Source of the DNA: Lachnospiraceae bacterium
GTDB lineage: Bacteria; Bacillota; Clostridia; Lachnospirales; Lachnospiraceae
Length of the DNA stretch: 64,000 nucleotides
Reading direction: 5' to 3'
NCBI GenBank assembly: GCA_900199595.1
Contig: FZRB01000006.1
Location: 1 to 64,000 of the forward strand
Of the stretch, positions 16,486-25,260 are shown piece after piece. The notes below the pieces were generated by a model, which was not told where the DNA came from, searched no databases, and worked only from the letters and a program-made list of their open reading frames with translations. The position numbers and the translations under genes were made by a program. Each line of letters begins with the position of its first letter. The first letter of the stretch is position 1.

Positions 16486-17298
16486 TCATATTTCCTCATA
16501 AAACTCACCAATTTTTACCTTACATTTTCCATCCCAAATCCCAACGGGTACTTCTTCATCAAAATCATAAAACTTCATATCTTCAATAGATTTTTCTAAT
16601 CTATAAACAAGCGTTTTCTTTTCTTCAGGAGAAACTATCCAATATTCCCTTACTCCTGCTTTATTATATTTATGTAGCTTGATCACCATATCCATCATAG
16701 AATTACTTGGTGATAAAACTTCAACTACAAGATCAGGAGCTCCAACAATTCTTGGTTTCGTTATATTATCTTTGTTACAAACTATAATAACATCCGGTTG
16801 AACCATTGTTTTGTCGTCACGATCCAGCTGAACGTCTATAGGTGATATATAAGTTTTACATGCACCCTTATTGGTTTTTATATGGATATAGAATTCAGCA
16901 TATATACTACCTGCTATATCTTGATGAGGCGTTGTAGGTGCTGCCATTTCATAGAATTTACCATCAATTAGCTCAATTCTGGTACCTTCCGGTAAGGCTA
17001 AATAATCGTTTATATCTTTGTTTTTATAATTATTATTTTTAAAAATCTGCGATTTTGCTTTAAATGCAGCTTCCTCACGTAATTCATAATTTGTATTATT
17101 TTTTATATAATTAAAATTATGTGAATGCTTATTTTCTAATACATCTGACAAAGCTTTTATAGTATCTTCCCTTGGTGATTTTGTTTTATTGCTAAGTATT
17201 TTCTGAATTGTAGGTACAGGAACACCCGATAATTCAGAAAGTTTCTGATTTGTATATCCAAGTTCGCGTTTTCTTTCAATCATCTGCTCAATTGTCAT
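16486..17298 (-). CDS. XRE-type HTH fused to Uma2-family nuclease-like domain
   Basis: A 270-residue protein with an N-terminal Cro/XRE helix-turn-helix (about residues 1-57, YTNQKLSELSGVPVPTIQKIL) followed by a Uma2 domain of the PD-(D/E)XK nuclease fold. The latter shows ELIDGKFYEMA, VQPDVIIV, PDLVVEVLSPS and KLHKYNKAGVREYWIVSP, which contain the usual Asp, Glu and Lys positions. Function is unproven for this family, and DNA cleavage is inferred from the fold. The first ATG (17307) lies only 1-2 bp from AGGAG. The ATG at 17298 has proper spacing and was chosen. It is divergent from the recombinase gene, and nested palindromes in the shared promoter may be its autoregulatory sites. Confidence 0.8.
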   Translation of the reverse strand: MTIEQMIERKRELGYTNQKLSELSGVPVPTIQKILSNKTKSPREDTIKALSDVLENKHSHNFNYIKNNTNYELREEAAFKAKSQIFKNNNYKNKDINDYLALPEGTRIELIDGKFYEMAAPTTPHQDIAGSIYAEFYIHIKTNKGACKTYISPIDVQLDRDDKTMVQPDVIIVCNKDNITKPRIVGAPDLVVEVLSPSNSMMDMVIKLHKYNKAGVREYWIVSPEEKKTLVYRLEKSIEDMKFYDFDEEVPVGIWDGKCKVKIGEFYEEI

Positions 17299-17344
17299 AC
17301 TGTTCATTCTCCTATTTTTATATATTTGATGTAAATTATATCAC

Positions 17345-17411
17345 TATATACACCATAAAACAATCATAAATATACATAAAATGTATATAATGGTATTTGT
17401 ATGGTGTATTA
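17345..17411. promoter_or_regulatory. nested inverted repeats in the Uma2/recombinase divergent promoter
   Basis: TACACCATA (17349-17357) pairs with TATGGTGTA (17400-17408), and inside them ATATACAT (17370-17377) pairs with ATGTATAT (17381-17388). Both are exact. Such sites upstream of an XRE-type gene are good candidates for autoregulatory operators. Confidence 0.5.
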
Positions 17412-17430
17412 TATATATATTTAAGGATAG

Positions 17431-17459
17431 TTGACGTTATCTATGTATAATGATAAAAT
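17431..17459 (+). promoter_or_regulatory. sigma-A promoter for the tyrosine recombinase
   Basis: TTGACG at 17431-17436 and TAAAAT at 17454-17459 are 17 bp apart, about 60 bp before the start codon. A TATAAT at 17445-17450 has no properly spaced -35 box. Confidence 0.45.
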
Positions 17460-17517
17460 TTATGATGTTATGTAAATCACATTTCCTATTATTTTTATTA
17501 ATTATTTCGAGGTTATT

Positions 17518-18564
17518 ATGTCCGAATCCTACGCTAAACAGCTTTCAAAAAAACAAATACTTGAGCTTCGTTCGATCCTTTCGGATCTTCCACCATACGT
17601 TAAGGATTTTATGCGTTCTATAGAGACTACAACCCAGCCCCGTACACGTATAGGCTACGCCCACGATATCAAGTATTTCATGGAGTTCCTTCAGAGCGAG
17701 AATCCATATCTTAAGAAGAAAGAACTGTATGAGATCACCTGTGATGATCTGAATAAGCTTGTTGCCAGGGATTTTGAAGAATATATGGATTATCTGTCTT
17801 ATTATGTCCGTAACGGCCGTGAATACACTAATGATAACGCTTCTAAAAAACGTAAATTAGTCGGAATCCGTAAGTTTTTTTCATTTTTATATATCAATGA
17901 TATGATCTCGCAAAATGTAACGGAAAAGGTTAAGACTCCTAAGATTCATGATAAAACCATCACACGTATGGAAGCTAATGAAACAGCTGATTTTCTTGAT
18001 ACAGTTGAATTCGGAAATAATCTTACAGAACGTCAGCAGAAATTCCATGAACGTGATAAAGTACGTGATCTGGCGCTTCTTACACTTATGCTTAGTACAG
18101 GACTTCGTGTATCAGAAACCGTAGGACTTAATATAGATGATGTTGATTTTGATAATTCCCGTGTGAAAGTTACAAGAAAAGGTGGAAATGAAGCCTTTGT
18201 ATATTTCTCCGATGAAGCTACCGGCTATTTAGAGGATTATCTCAAAGAACGTAAAGAAATAATAGCTGTAGAGGGTCATGAGGACGCACTCTTCCTCTCC
18301 TCTCACAGAAAACGTATCACAGTAAGAACCGTTGAAAACATGGTTAAAAAATACTCCAGAGTTTCAACACCACTTAAACATATAACACCACATAAGCTGC
18401 GAAGCACCTATGGTACAGCCCTATATCAGGAAACAGGTGATATATATCTTGTAGCAGATGTTCTGGGTCATAAAGATGTAAATACAACACGTAAGCACTA
18501 CGCAGACATGGATCAAGAAAGAAAACGTGCCGCAAGAAACAAAGTAACTTTAAGAGAAAACTAA
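17518..18564 (+). CDS. tyrosine recombinase, XerS/XerD-like
   Basis: A 348-residue site-specific recombinase. The N-terminal SAM-like DNA-binding domain (about residues 25-155) is followed by the catalytic domain with Arg in TGLRVSETVGL, Lys in VTRKGGN, the HKLRSTYG His-x-x-Arg pair, LGHKDV and the nucleophile Tyr in RKHYADMD. All six catalytic positions are present. The long N-terminal half with the FFSFLYINDMI segment recalls the single-recombinase XerS of streptococci rather than about 300-residue XerC/XerD. A chromosome-dimer role is therefore possible, but an integrase cannot be excluded. GAGG lies 6 bp before the ATG. No phage genes surround it. The codon pattern CGT in its first third differs slightly from its neighbours. 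Confidence 0.85.
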   Translation: MSESYAKQLSKKQILELRSILSDLPPYVKDFMRSIETTTQPRTRIGYAHDIKYFMEFLQSENPYLKKKELYEITCDDLNKLVARDFEEYMDYLSYYVRNGREYTNDNASKKRKLVGIRKFFSFLYINDMISQNVTEKVKTPKIHDKTITRMEANETADFLDTVEFGNNLTERQQKFHERDKVRDLALLTLMLSTGLRVSETVGLNIDDVDFDNSRVKVTRKGGNEAFVYFSDEATGYLEDYLKERKEIIAVEGHEDALFLSSHRKRITVRTVENMVKKYSRVSTPLKHITPHKLRSTYGTALYQETGDIYLVADVLGHKDVNTTRKHYADMDQERKRAARNKVTLREN

Positions 18565-18584
18565 ATTAACCAAAATAAACAAAA

Positions 18585-18615
18585 AACTGCCCTTCGGCTG
18601 AAGGACAGTTTTTTG
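18585..18615. terminator. bidirectional terminator after the recombinase and symporter genes
   Basis: AACTGCCCTTC (18585-18595) and GAAGGACAGTT (18600-18610) form a stem with one mismatch and a GGCT loop. It is flanked by A-run and T-run, between convergent genes. Confidence 0.85.
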
Positions 18616-18623
18616 ATTATCAT

Positions 18624-20162
18624 TTATTCTTCCCAAACATCTTCGTCAGGCTTATAACCCTTCTTCTCAAGATTCTTTTCTATAATCTTAACGAAGAATC
18701 CACTAAAGAAGCAAAGTGCAAGAAGAAGCCATCCACCGATTATATTAGCAGCAAGTGAATATCCATCTGAAGCTCCGTAGATACCACCGGCCTTAAACAG
18801 TGAAATAAGATTCCATAAGAAGAATCCTGTAAGTGTAATCGGTGCAAGAATCTTAATGGAAGTTACAAACCACCATTCAGGCATCTTAAAACTTTCAGTA
18901 TTTCGGTTAACTTCCTTCAGAACCTTCTTAGGATCAAACAGCCAGCCAATTGTTATTGCCTCAAGAACACCAACTAAGATCAGGCTGTAAGCATTGCACC
19001 AGTTATCAACTATATCCAGCCATGCAAGACCTGCTCCTGTAATAAACCAGAGAGAAAGAATACTTGCAACTATACAAAGAGTAAGTGTTGTTTTCTTATG
19101 TGACAAATGGAATTTGTCAGCGATTGCAGTTGATACACCTTCGATGATAGAAAATGCGCTGTCTATCGCAAGTGTACACAGGCAGAAATAGAATACAAAT
19201 GCAAATATGGCATTGGCTACGCCACTCTTAGTTAAAAGTACAATAGACTGTGGATAAACAATAAATGCAGTTGCAATACCTGATGATGTCATATTATCTA
19301 ACTGACCAGTTCCGCTCATTGTTGTAAAAAGAACGATACCAGAAAGAACACTGATAGCAAAATCAGAAAATGCTATGATTACAGCATCTACAGCAACATT
19401 ACTCTTTTCATCAAGGAATGAACCGTAAGCTACCATAATAGCCATCATAATAGACAGTGAATAGAACACCTGTCCGATGGCATCAACCCATATCTCAGGT
19501 TCTGCAAGTAATGAAAAATCAGGAATAAAGAACTTTGCTAATCCTGCCATTGCACCCGGCATTGCAATACCTTTTATTGCAAGAATAACAAGACAGATAA
19601 CAGGAAGAAATACGGTATATTTAACAACCTTACCAACGGTATTGGGGCCATTACGAATACATGCATAGATCAGTACCCAGGCAATAACAAGACATCCAAG
19701 AACAGGAAATGCTATAGTACCATAACCAGATGTGGTACCTGTTGTCTTGATCATACCAGCCCAGATTCCTGAAGCTGTATCACAATCACCTGTAAGACCG
19801 GCAAACTTGTAGCTTGCAAATGCCATCATGATTACCCATGCAAATACAACTGCATAGTATACTGAAATAACAAAAGCATTAGATACGGCAAACCAGCCTA
19901 CTGGTTCAGTCTTCTTATTGATAGCACGAAGAGCACCCGGTACACCACGATGCATCTTACGTCCGATAGAAATTTCCATCATAAGAAATGGAATTCCGAT
20001 TACAAGCATAGCAAGAAGATAAACCATCAAAAATGCTCCGCCACCATGCTTAGCAGCAAGACCGGGAAAACGCCATGCATTCCCCAAACCTACAGCAGAT
20101 CCAATTGAAGCGAGAATGAACTGAGAACGAGAGCCCCAGCTGTCACGATTTTCTTTACTCAT
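18624..20162 (-). CDS. sodium-dependent transporter, neurotransmitter:sodium symporter (NSS) family
   Basis: A 512-residue LeuT-fold transporter that uses the sodium gradient to import amino acids or related amines. The first segment shows WGSRSQFILASIGSAVGLGNAWRFPGLAAKHGGGAF, the canonical NSS signature forming the substrate and sodium sites. About twelve hydrophobic segments follow, with the family's GTGQLDN-type extracellular region. GGGAGAG lies 5 bp before the ATG at 20162. An upstream in-frame ATG at 20201 has no ribosome site. The substrate is not predictable. It is a single-gene unit between two terminators. Confidence 0.9.
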   Translation of the reverse strand: MSKENRDSWGSRSQFILASIGSAVGLGNAWRFPGLAAKHGGGAFLMVYLLAMLVIGIPFLMMEISIGRKMHRGVPGALRAINKKTEPVGWFAVSNAFVISVYYAVVFAWVIMMAFASYKFAGLTGDCDTASGIWAGMIKTTGTTSGYGTIAFPVLGCLVIAWVLIYACIRNGPNTVGKVVKYTVFLPVICLVILAIKGIAMPGAMAGLAKFFIPDFSLLAEPEIWVDAIGQVFYSLSIMMAIMVAYGSFLDEKSNVAVDAVIIAFSDFAISVLSGIVLFTTMSGTGQLDNMTSSGIATAFIVYPQSIVLLTKSGVANAIFAFVFYFCLCTLAIDSAFSIIEGVSTAIADKFHLSHKKTTLTLCIVASILSLWFITGAGLAWLDIVDNWCNAYSLILVGVLEAITIGWLFDPKKVLKEVNRNTESFKMPEWWFVTSIKILAPITLTGFFLWNLISLFKAGGIYGASDGYSLAANIIGGWLLLALCFFSGFFVKIIEKNLEKKGYKPDEDVWEE

Positions 20163-20264
20163 AATTACTCTCCCTATTTTTTTATAGCTGTTAAAAAACA
20201 ACTTTTAATAGTTTATCATAAAAATAGAATAAATCAATCTTATATAGCTATTTTTTATTGAAAA

Positions 20265-20300
20265 AAAACACAGAACAGCTAAATCACTGTTCTGTGTTTT
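20265..20300 (-). terminator. terminator of the small secreted-protein gene
   Basis: On the minus strand a 12-bp stem AACACAGAACAG/CTGTTCTGTGTT with an 8-base loop runs into TTTTTTTTC. It lies 22 bp after the stop of the gene at 20322. Confidence 0.85.
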
Positions 20301-20321
20301 CTTACATACTTTACTTAGAAC

Positions 20322-20717
20322 TTAGAACACCTTTATAGTCTTGGTTTTGCTCCAAGGACCGTACTTCTTCTTTCCATTAACAATCTTGTAAGCCCTTACC
20401 TTTATTTTAAAGGTATCAATACTTGAACCGCCTGTTTTATAAGAATAGCTTGAAGTATATTTTGTACTAGTAAACCATTCACCCATTTCTCTAGCGGACT
20501 CTTTTACCTGATAACCCTTAGCGCCACTAACTTTTTTCCACTTAATAGTATAAGAAACTCCAGAAACTGCTGGATTAATTTTCTTACTAACCTTCGTAAT
20601 TGAAACCTTCTTCAGCCCATTTTTCTTAGTCGCAGCCTCAACGGGAGCAGCTCCTATATATACAATAAATATAAGAGCAAGTAATAAAGCTAATGCCCTT
20701 TTGAAATCTTTTTTCAT
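20322..20717 (-). CDS. small secreted protein with single Fn3-like beta domain, function unknown
   Basis: A 131-residue protein with a clear signal peptide (basic start, hydrophobic core at about residues 9-22, VEA-A cleavage near 28). The mature about 100-residue lysine-rich domain resembles the fibronectin-type-III-like modules of Lachnospiraceae cell-surface proteins. It contains IKWKKVSGAKGYQVK, then FKIKVRAYKIVNGKKKYGPW and SKTKTIKV. Here a single module stands alone, with no enzyme or anchor attached. AAGGAGG lies 9 bp before the ATG. It may follow the radical SAM gene's transcript or have its own promoter. It has a strong terminator. No function can be assigned. Confidence 0.75.
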   Translation of the reverse strand: MKKDFKRALALLLALIFIVYIGAAPVEAATKKNGLKKVSITKVSKKINPAVSGVSYTIKWKKVSGAKGYQVKESAREMGEWFTSTKYTSSYSYKTGGSSIDTFKIKVRAYKIVNGKKKYGPWSKTKTIKVF

Positions 20718-20745
20718 ATAGTGGTACCTCCTTAAAAAAGATACT

Positions 20746-21672
20746 TTAATTATAACATAGTCTATGATTTAGTGCATTAAGGACTTTCTTTTTATCCGCA
20801 CTCCAGAGAGGTGCAACAAGGGTTTTCTTTGCGCCGTCTCCGGTCATTCTGTGTATAACTATATCATCAGGCAAAATCTTAATACAGTCATAAATCAGAT
20901 CCACATATTCTTCCATGGACATGCATTCAAAAAGTCCATTCCTATAATCTTCTGCAAGATCTGTACCTTCGATAACATGAAGCAGCTGAAGCTTTATGCC
21001 CTGGATTCCGCTTCTCCCCACATAATCAACCGTCTCAAGCATCTCTTCCCTTGTTTCGCCGGGAAGTCCCAGTATAACATGCGTTATAACTTCAATCCCC
21101 CGATTTCTTAATTCTGCTACTGCTCTGTCATAAACCGGAAGCTCGTAACCACGTCTTATATAATCCGCAGATTTCTTATGAATAGTCTGAAGTCCCAGCT
21201 CAACCCATACAGGTTTTATATGATTTAATTCATCAAGCAGTACCAGAACCTCCTCAGGAAGGCAGTCCGGACGGGTTCCTATTGAAATGGCTACAATATC
21301 AGGATGATTAATTGCTTCGCTATATAAGGCTCTCAGACGCTCTACAGGCGCATATGTGTTAGTGAATGCCTGAAAATAAGCTATATACCTTCCGTTGCCA
21401 TCATTTACAGCCACTTCATCAGCCCGGCCATTAGCTGTGGATTTAGGCATCTTTGAGATAATCCTCTCTTTACCTCTTTCTATCTGTTCAGTAACAGAAA
21501 GCTCCGGGCTTTCTGCAAAGTCACCGGAGCCATATCCCGAACAAAATATACACCCCCTGGTATCAATTGTTCCATCACGATTAGGACATGTAAATCCACC
21601 ATTTATAGCTATTTTATATATCTTTTTATGAAATCTTTCCTGAAGATAACTGTTTAAGCTTCTGTAATTCAA
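20746..21672 (-). CDS. TIGR01212-family radical SAM protein
   Basis: A 308-residue radical SAM enzyme of the YtqA/TIGR01212 group. The N-terminal RSLNSYLQERFHKKIYKI and the cluster motif CPNRDGTIDTRGCIFCSGYG give the family's CX(11)CXXC iron-sulfur ligands rather than the usual CX3CX2C. VELGLQTIH and THVILGLPGETREEM are typical radical SAM barrel strands. Members bind S-adenosylmethionine and may modify RNA, but the reaction here is not established from sequence. It is the last gene of the leftward run that begins with aroB or lspA. Confidence 0.88.
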   Translation of the reverse strand: MNYRSLNSYLQERFHKKIYKIAINGGFTCPNRDGTIDTRGCIFCSGYGSGDFAESPELSVTEQIERGKERIISKMPKSTANGRADEVAVNDGNGRYIAYFQAFTNTYAPVERLRALYSEAINHPDIVAISIGTRPDCLPEEVLVLLDELNHIKPVWVELGLQTIHKKSADYIRRGYELPVYDRAVAELRNRGIEVITHVILGLPGETREEMLETVDYVGRSGIQGIKLQLLHVIEGTDLAEDYRNGLFECMSMEEYVDLIYDCIKILPDDIVIHRMTGDGAKKTLVAPLWSADKKKVLNALNHRLCYN

Positions 21673-21723
21673 ATAATTACCACCTGTTCTATTAATAATA
21701 AAAATATGACTAATTAATCATGA

Positions 21724-22767
21724 TCAAAGAAGCTTTCTGAAATAGTCCGGAAGCTCCGAGGTAAATTCTATATATTCCCCCGTAGATGGATGGATGAATC
21801 CAAGAGTCCCGGCATGAAGTGCCTGTCCGCTGAGATTAAAAGGATGCTTCTTTGAACCATAAACCGGATCGCCAAGGAGCGGATGACCTATACTTGAGAG
21901 ATGAACCCTTATCTGATGGGTACGTCCGGTTTCAAGCTTACATTTTATATAAGCATAGCTGTCACCGATATTATCCTTAAGATAAATGTGAGTTACAGCT
22001 CTGCGTCCCGAAGGATCAATAACCATTCGTTTCCTGTCATTCTTACCGCGATTTATTGCTTTATCAACTGTAAGTGTGTAAAATGTACCGCTGTCCTGAT
22101 AGGATAACTCATTTATATTGTCACTTACGGAAGCATAAGCACTGAGTATACGGTCATCTTCTATAGCAGGATTTTGCATTTTTTCAGGATTAAAATGATT
22201 AAAAACAACACAGCTGTATATACGGTTAATTGTATGCTCTTCAAACTGCTTTGCCAGACTCTGGTGAGCCTTATCATTTTTACATACCACAAGAAGTCCG
22301 CTGGTATCCTTATCGATTCTATGAACTATGCCCGGTCTCTCAACACCATTTATAGATGAAAGAGAATCACCGCAATGATACATAAGGGCATTAACAAGGG
22401 TACCGGTATAATTGCCTGCAGCAGGATGAACCACCATTCCCTGAGGCTTATTGATAACAATAACGTCATCATCTTCATACACAATATCTATTTTAATGTC
22501 CTCAGGAATGATTTCCAGACGTTTTGGTTCAGGAAGCACTACACATATCACATCTCCGTTACGAAGCTTATATGAAGGCTTCAGCGGCTTCTCACATGGC
22601 ATCCGGTTACCTGAGGCATCAACTGTCCCAATTAAAAGAATAGCTCCATCATCAGATAATTTCTGTATGTAGGAGCGTGATATATCTTCAAGACTGGCAG
22701 TCAGATATTTATCCAGCCTTTCGCCTGAAGATTCATTTTCTATTATGAACTCTAATCTTTCTTCCAT
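21724..22767 (-). CDS. rluD: RluA-family pseudouridine synthase (RluD-type)
   Basis: A 347-residue enzyme that isomerises uridines in 23S rRNA. An N-terminal S4 RNA-binding domain (ERLDKYLTASLEDISRSYIQKL) precedes the catalytic domain with GMVVHPAAGNYTGTLVNAL and the active aspartate in HRIDKDTSGLLVV. The C-terminal TGRTHQIRVHLSSIGHPLLGDPVYG block is intact. An insert around residues 215-265 is longer than in E. coli RluD. It lies directly after lspA, the usual lspA-rluD order in Firmicutes. The ribosome site before the ATG is weak. Confidence 0.9.
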   Translation of the reverse strand: MEERLEFIIENESSGERLDKYLTASLEDISRSYIQKLSDDGAILLIGTVDASGNRMPCEKPLKPSYKLRNGDVICVVLPEPKRLEIIPEDIKIDIVYEDDDVIVINKPQGMVVHPAAGNYTGTLVNALMYHCGDSLSSINGVERPGIVHRIDKDTSGLLVVCKNDKAHQSLAKQFEEHTINRIYSCVVFNHFNPEKMQNPAIEDDRILSAYASVSDNINELSYQDSGTFYTLTVDKAINRGKNDRKRMVIDPSGRRAVTHIYLKDNIGDSYAYIKCKLETGRTHQIRVHLSSIGHPLLGDPVYGSKKHPFNLSGQALHAGTLGFIHPSTGEYIEFTSELPDYFRKLL

Positions 22768-22811
22768 ATATTAATCTTTCAATTCTGATCTTTTAATTTG
22801 AACTGTCAACT

Positions 22812-23369
22812 CTACTCAGCCTTTTCTTCGGTAATTGAATTCTTTTCTATATCAGCATCTGTTTTCTTAGATTTTTTATCACCCAGGAGTATATCCACAT
22901 CCTCTGATTTAAGCTTGAAAATACAGATAAATAATAACAGGAATATACTGACTGTTACACATATATCTGCAAAATTAAATACAGGGAATTTAATTATCTT
23001 GAAATATATAAAATCCACTACATACTTAAGTCTTATTCTGTCGATCATATTTCCGATGGCTCCACCCATTATGGCCATTATGAGAAATCTGACAAGACCG
23101 AATCCGTCTTCCTCAACTATATTATGATAAACATAAATAAGCAGTAAGCAAACAATAATAGTTATAATAAGCAGGAAAACAGTCTTTCCTGATAAAAGAC
23201 TCCAGGCCGTTCCTGTATTTCTTATATATGTGAGAACTACAGCATCACCTATAACAGGAATCTCCTTATGCAGTTCAATATTCTGAACCACCAGATATTT
23301 AGTTAACTGATCTATTGCTGCAAGAATAATTGTTACAATAACCAGTGCAGCGTATCTTTTTGTCTTCAT
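22812..23369 (-). CDS. lspA: lipoprotein signal peptidase (signal peptidase II)
   Basis: A 185-residue four-helix aspartic protease that cleaves lipoprotein signal peptides at the membrane. AAIDQLTKYLV is the first-helix signature. The two catalytic aspartates lie in GNMIDRI and in VFNFADICV. A charged C-terminal tail of about 30 residues (DKKSKKTDADIEKNSI) extends beyond the core. GAGG lies 7 bp before the ATG. It would mature the lipoproteins encoded at 58387 and 63247. Confidence 0.93.
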   Translation of the reverse strand: MKTKRYAALVIVTIILAAIDQLTKYLVVQNIELHKEIPVIGDAVVLTYIRNTGTAWSLLSGKTVFLLIITIIVCLLLIYVYHNIVEEDGFGLVRFLIMAIMGGAIGNMIDRIRLKYVVDFIYFKIIKFPVFNFADICVTVSIFLLLFICIFKLKSEDVDILLGDKKSKKTDADIEKNSITEEKAE

Positions 23370-23394
23370 TTAAATCCTCACCATCAGATAAGTA

Positions 23395-24513
23395 TCATTT
23401 ATACTTTTCTGTATATTCAAGTAAAGCAGTTTTCATATCTTCATCAGTAACATCTGTACGAATAACAGCATTTCCTATACTGTCAAGAAGTACAAATTTT
23501 ATCGTATTACCAACAGCTTTTTTATCACTATGGGTAAGCATTATTATATCATCAATATTATTATCATCAAAAACTATATCAGCAGGCAGATGGAAATTAT
23601 TCCAGATAAATTCCGTTATATCCTCGCAGTCTTTTTCACTGATCATTCCCTTGTTCTTAGAAATGACAGCTGCAAGTATACAGCCAATTGATACACACTC
23701 ACCATGCAGCAGTTCAAAGTTCATATACTTTTCTATGGAATGTCCAAGAGTATGACCAAAATTCAGGAGCTCACGTTCTCCCTTTGTCTCATGAGGATCC
23801 TGCTCGACAACATTTTTCTTTATAACATTACAGCTATAAACTATGTGCTTAAACAGATCAGAGAGCTCTGTTATCGGCTCTGTGTTTATTTTATCTATAT
23901 TTTCCTTAAGCCATAAATAAAAATCCTTATCCTTGATAAGAGCAGACTTAACGACCTCTCCCATTCCGGACCAGAACTGTCTTGAATCCAGAGAAAACAA
24001 AGTTGACATATTTATGTAAACCAGTTTAGGCATATGAAATGCGCCCACCATATTTTTATACTGATCAAAATCAACTCCTGTCTTGCCGCCGATACTTGAA
24101 TCAACATCAGCCAGAAGACTTGTGGGAATCTGGATAAAATCGATGCCTCTGAGATAGGTTGCAGCAGTATAACCACACATATCACCGGTAACACCGCCGC
24201 CAAGAGCTATCATAATATCCTTTCTTCCGAAACGATCTTCGATCAGCTTTTTATATAATTTCTGAACAGTAGCGAGATTCTTTCTCTCTTCTCCTGCATC
24301 AAACACAAATGAAGAAACTGAAGAAAATGCTTCTCCTGCAACCTTTAATACTTCATCCATATATAGTGCATTTACATTTGAATCTGAAACTATACATGCC
24401 TTTCTTTTTTCTGAATCAAGCTTTTTAAAATATTCAGAAAGACCATTAAAGTCATTTCTGTATGCTATATCATATAAATGTTTTTCTTCGTAATAAATAG
24501 GTAAATCTTTCAT
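23395..24513 (-). CDS. aroB: 3-dehydroquinate synthase
   Basis: A 372-residue AroB, which converts 3-deoxy-D-arabino-heptulosonate-7-phosphate to 3-dehydroquinate in the shikimate pathway with NAD and a metal ion. The NAD-binding ALGGGVTGDMCGYTAATYLRGI, the IPTSLLADVDSSIGGKTGVDF block and the metal ligands around ELLNFGHTLGHSIE and LHGECVSIG are intact. I chose the ATG at 24513 (MKDLPIYY), with GGA 7 bp upstream, over a GTG at 24546 that lies inside a terminator hairpin. It sits between divIVA and lspA. Confidence 0.9.
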   Translation of the reverse strand: MKDLPIYYEEKHLYDIAYRNDFNGLSEYFKKLDSEKRKACIVSDSNVNALYMDEVLKVAGEAFSSVSSFVFDAGEERKNLATVQKLYKKLIEDRFGRKDIMIALGGGVTGDMCGYTAATYLRGIDFIQIPTSLLADVDSSIGGKTGVDFDQYKNMVGAFHMPKLVYINMSTLFSLDSRQFWSGMGEVVKSALIKDKDFYLWLKENIDKINTEPITELSDLFKHIVYSCNVIKKNVVEQDPHETKGERELLNFGHTLGHSIEKYMNFELLHGECVSIGCILAAVISKNKGMISEKDCEDITEFIWNNFHLPADIVFDDNNIDDIIMLTHSDKKAVGNTIKFVLLDSIGNAVIRTDVTDEDMKTALLEYTEKYK

Positions 24514-24528
24514 TTCATAATCCAATTC

Positions 24529-24560
24529 AAAAAAGTAAAGGGGCACGGAACCTCTGCCCC
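24529..24560 (-). terminator. terminator after divIVA
   Basis: On the minus strand GGGGCA-GAGGTTCCG-TGCCCC is followed by TTTACTTTTTT. It lies between divIVA and the aroB start, so aroB may depend on read-through or on a promoter not obvious here. Confidence 0.7.
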
Positions 24561-24586
24561 ATGCCCAAAATCATTATAAATCATAC

Positions 24587-25237
24587 TTAAAATAAATCCT
24601 CAAAGAAAGGATCGATTCCGTCTCCTCCAAGAGTCGAGCCATAAACATTAGACGAATTGCTCTGAGAGTTCTTAAGACTTATCTTTCCACTTCCAAGTCC
24701 ACCACTGCCAGAGTCTCTGTCACCCGAAAAGGCTTCTTCCTTCTTTGGTTCAGGTTCCTTCTTAGGGTGTGTCCTTGCAAATTCCTCTGCATCCTTATCA
24801 AAATCAGATTCCTCAAGATAAGTCATGTGTTCTCTGAGAAGTCTCTGATACTTAGCTTTATATTCAGCATATTTACGTCTAAGATCGCTGATTTCCGTTT
24901 CAAGAAATTCCTTCTCGTCTTTGGCTTCTTTAATAATCTCATTAGCCCTCGAGTTTGCTTCCATTTCTATATTCTTGGCAGCCTTAACTGCGTTGGAAAC
25001 AGATTCCTGAGAATTCTTTTCTGCCCTCAGAAGAGTCTTGTTCAGATCTTCTTCCTTTACCTTGTAATGCTGTACTGTATCTGTAAGAGTAATAACCTTT
25101 TCTTTTAATTCGGCATTTGATTTATATAATTCCCCATAACTCTTTGAGACTTCATCGAAAAATGATGAAACATCTTTTTTATCAAAACCCAGTCCGGCCT
25201 TAAACCTCTTCTGTTGTATATCAACAGGTGTAAGCAT
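24587..25237 (-). CDS. divIVA: DivIVA-domain cell-division protein
   Basis: A 216-residue coiled-coil protein. The N-terminal DivIVA membrane-curvature domain reads TPVDIQQKRFKAGLGFDKKDVSSFFDEVSKSY (two parts). A long coiled coil follows at about residues 25-150, then a disordered glycine/serine tail with PEPKKEE and ending FFEDLF. DivIVA recruits division and peptidoglycan factors to poles and septa. The gene order yggS-sepF-divIVA is conserved in Firmicutes, and it starts 23 bp after sepF. Confidence 0.9.
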   Translation of the reverse strand: MLTPVDIQQKRFKAGLGFDKKDVSSFFDEVSKSYGELYKSNAELKEKVITLTDTVQHYKVKEEDLNKTLLRAEKNSQESVSNAVKAAKNIEMEANSRANEIIKEAKDEKEFLETEISDLRRKYAEYKAKYQRLLREHMTYLEESDFDKDAEEFARTHPKKEPEPKKEEAFSGDRDSGSGGLGSGKISLKNSQSNSSNVYGSTLGGDGIDPFFEDLF

Positions 25238-25260
25238 TCCACATAGTCCCCCTTACCACA

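Noticed and set aside
17461-17500. dif-like half sites (TTATGTAAATC and ATTTCCTATTAT) before the recombinase gene
   Set aside because: The two halves are in the wrong order and spacing for a Xer recombination site. Chance similarity in AT-rich DNA is likely.
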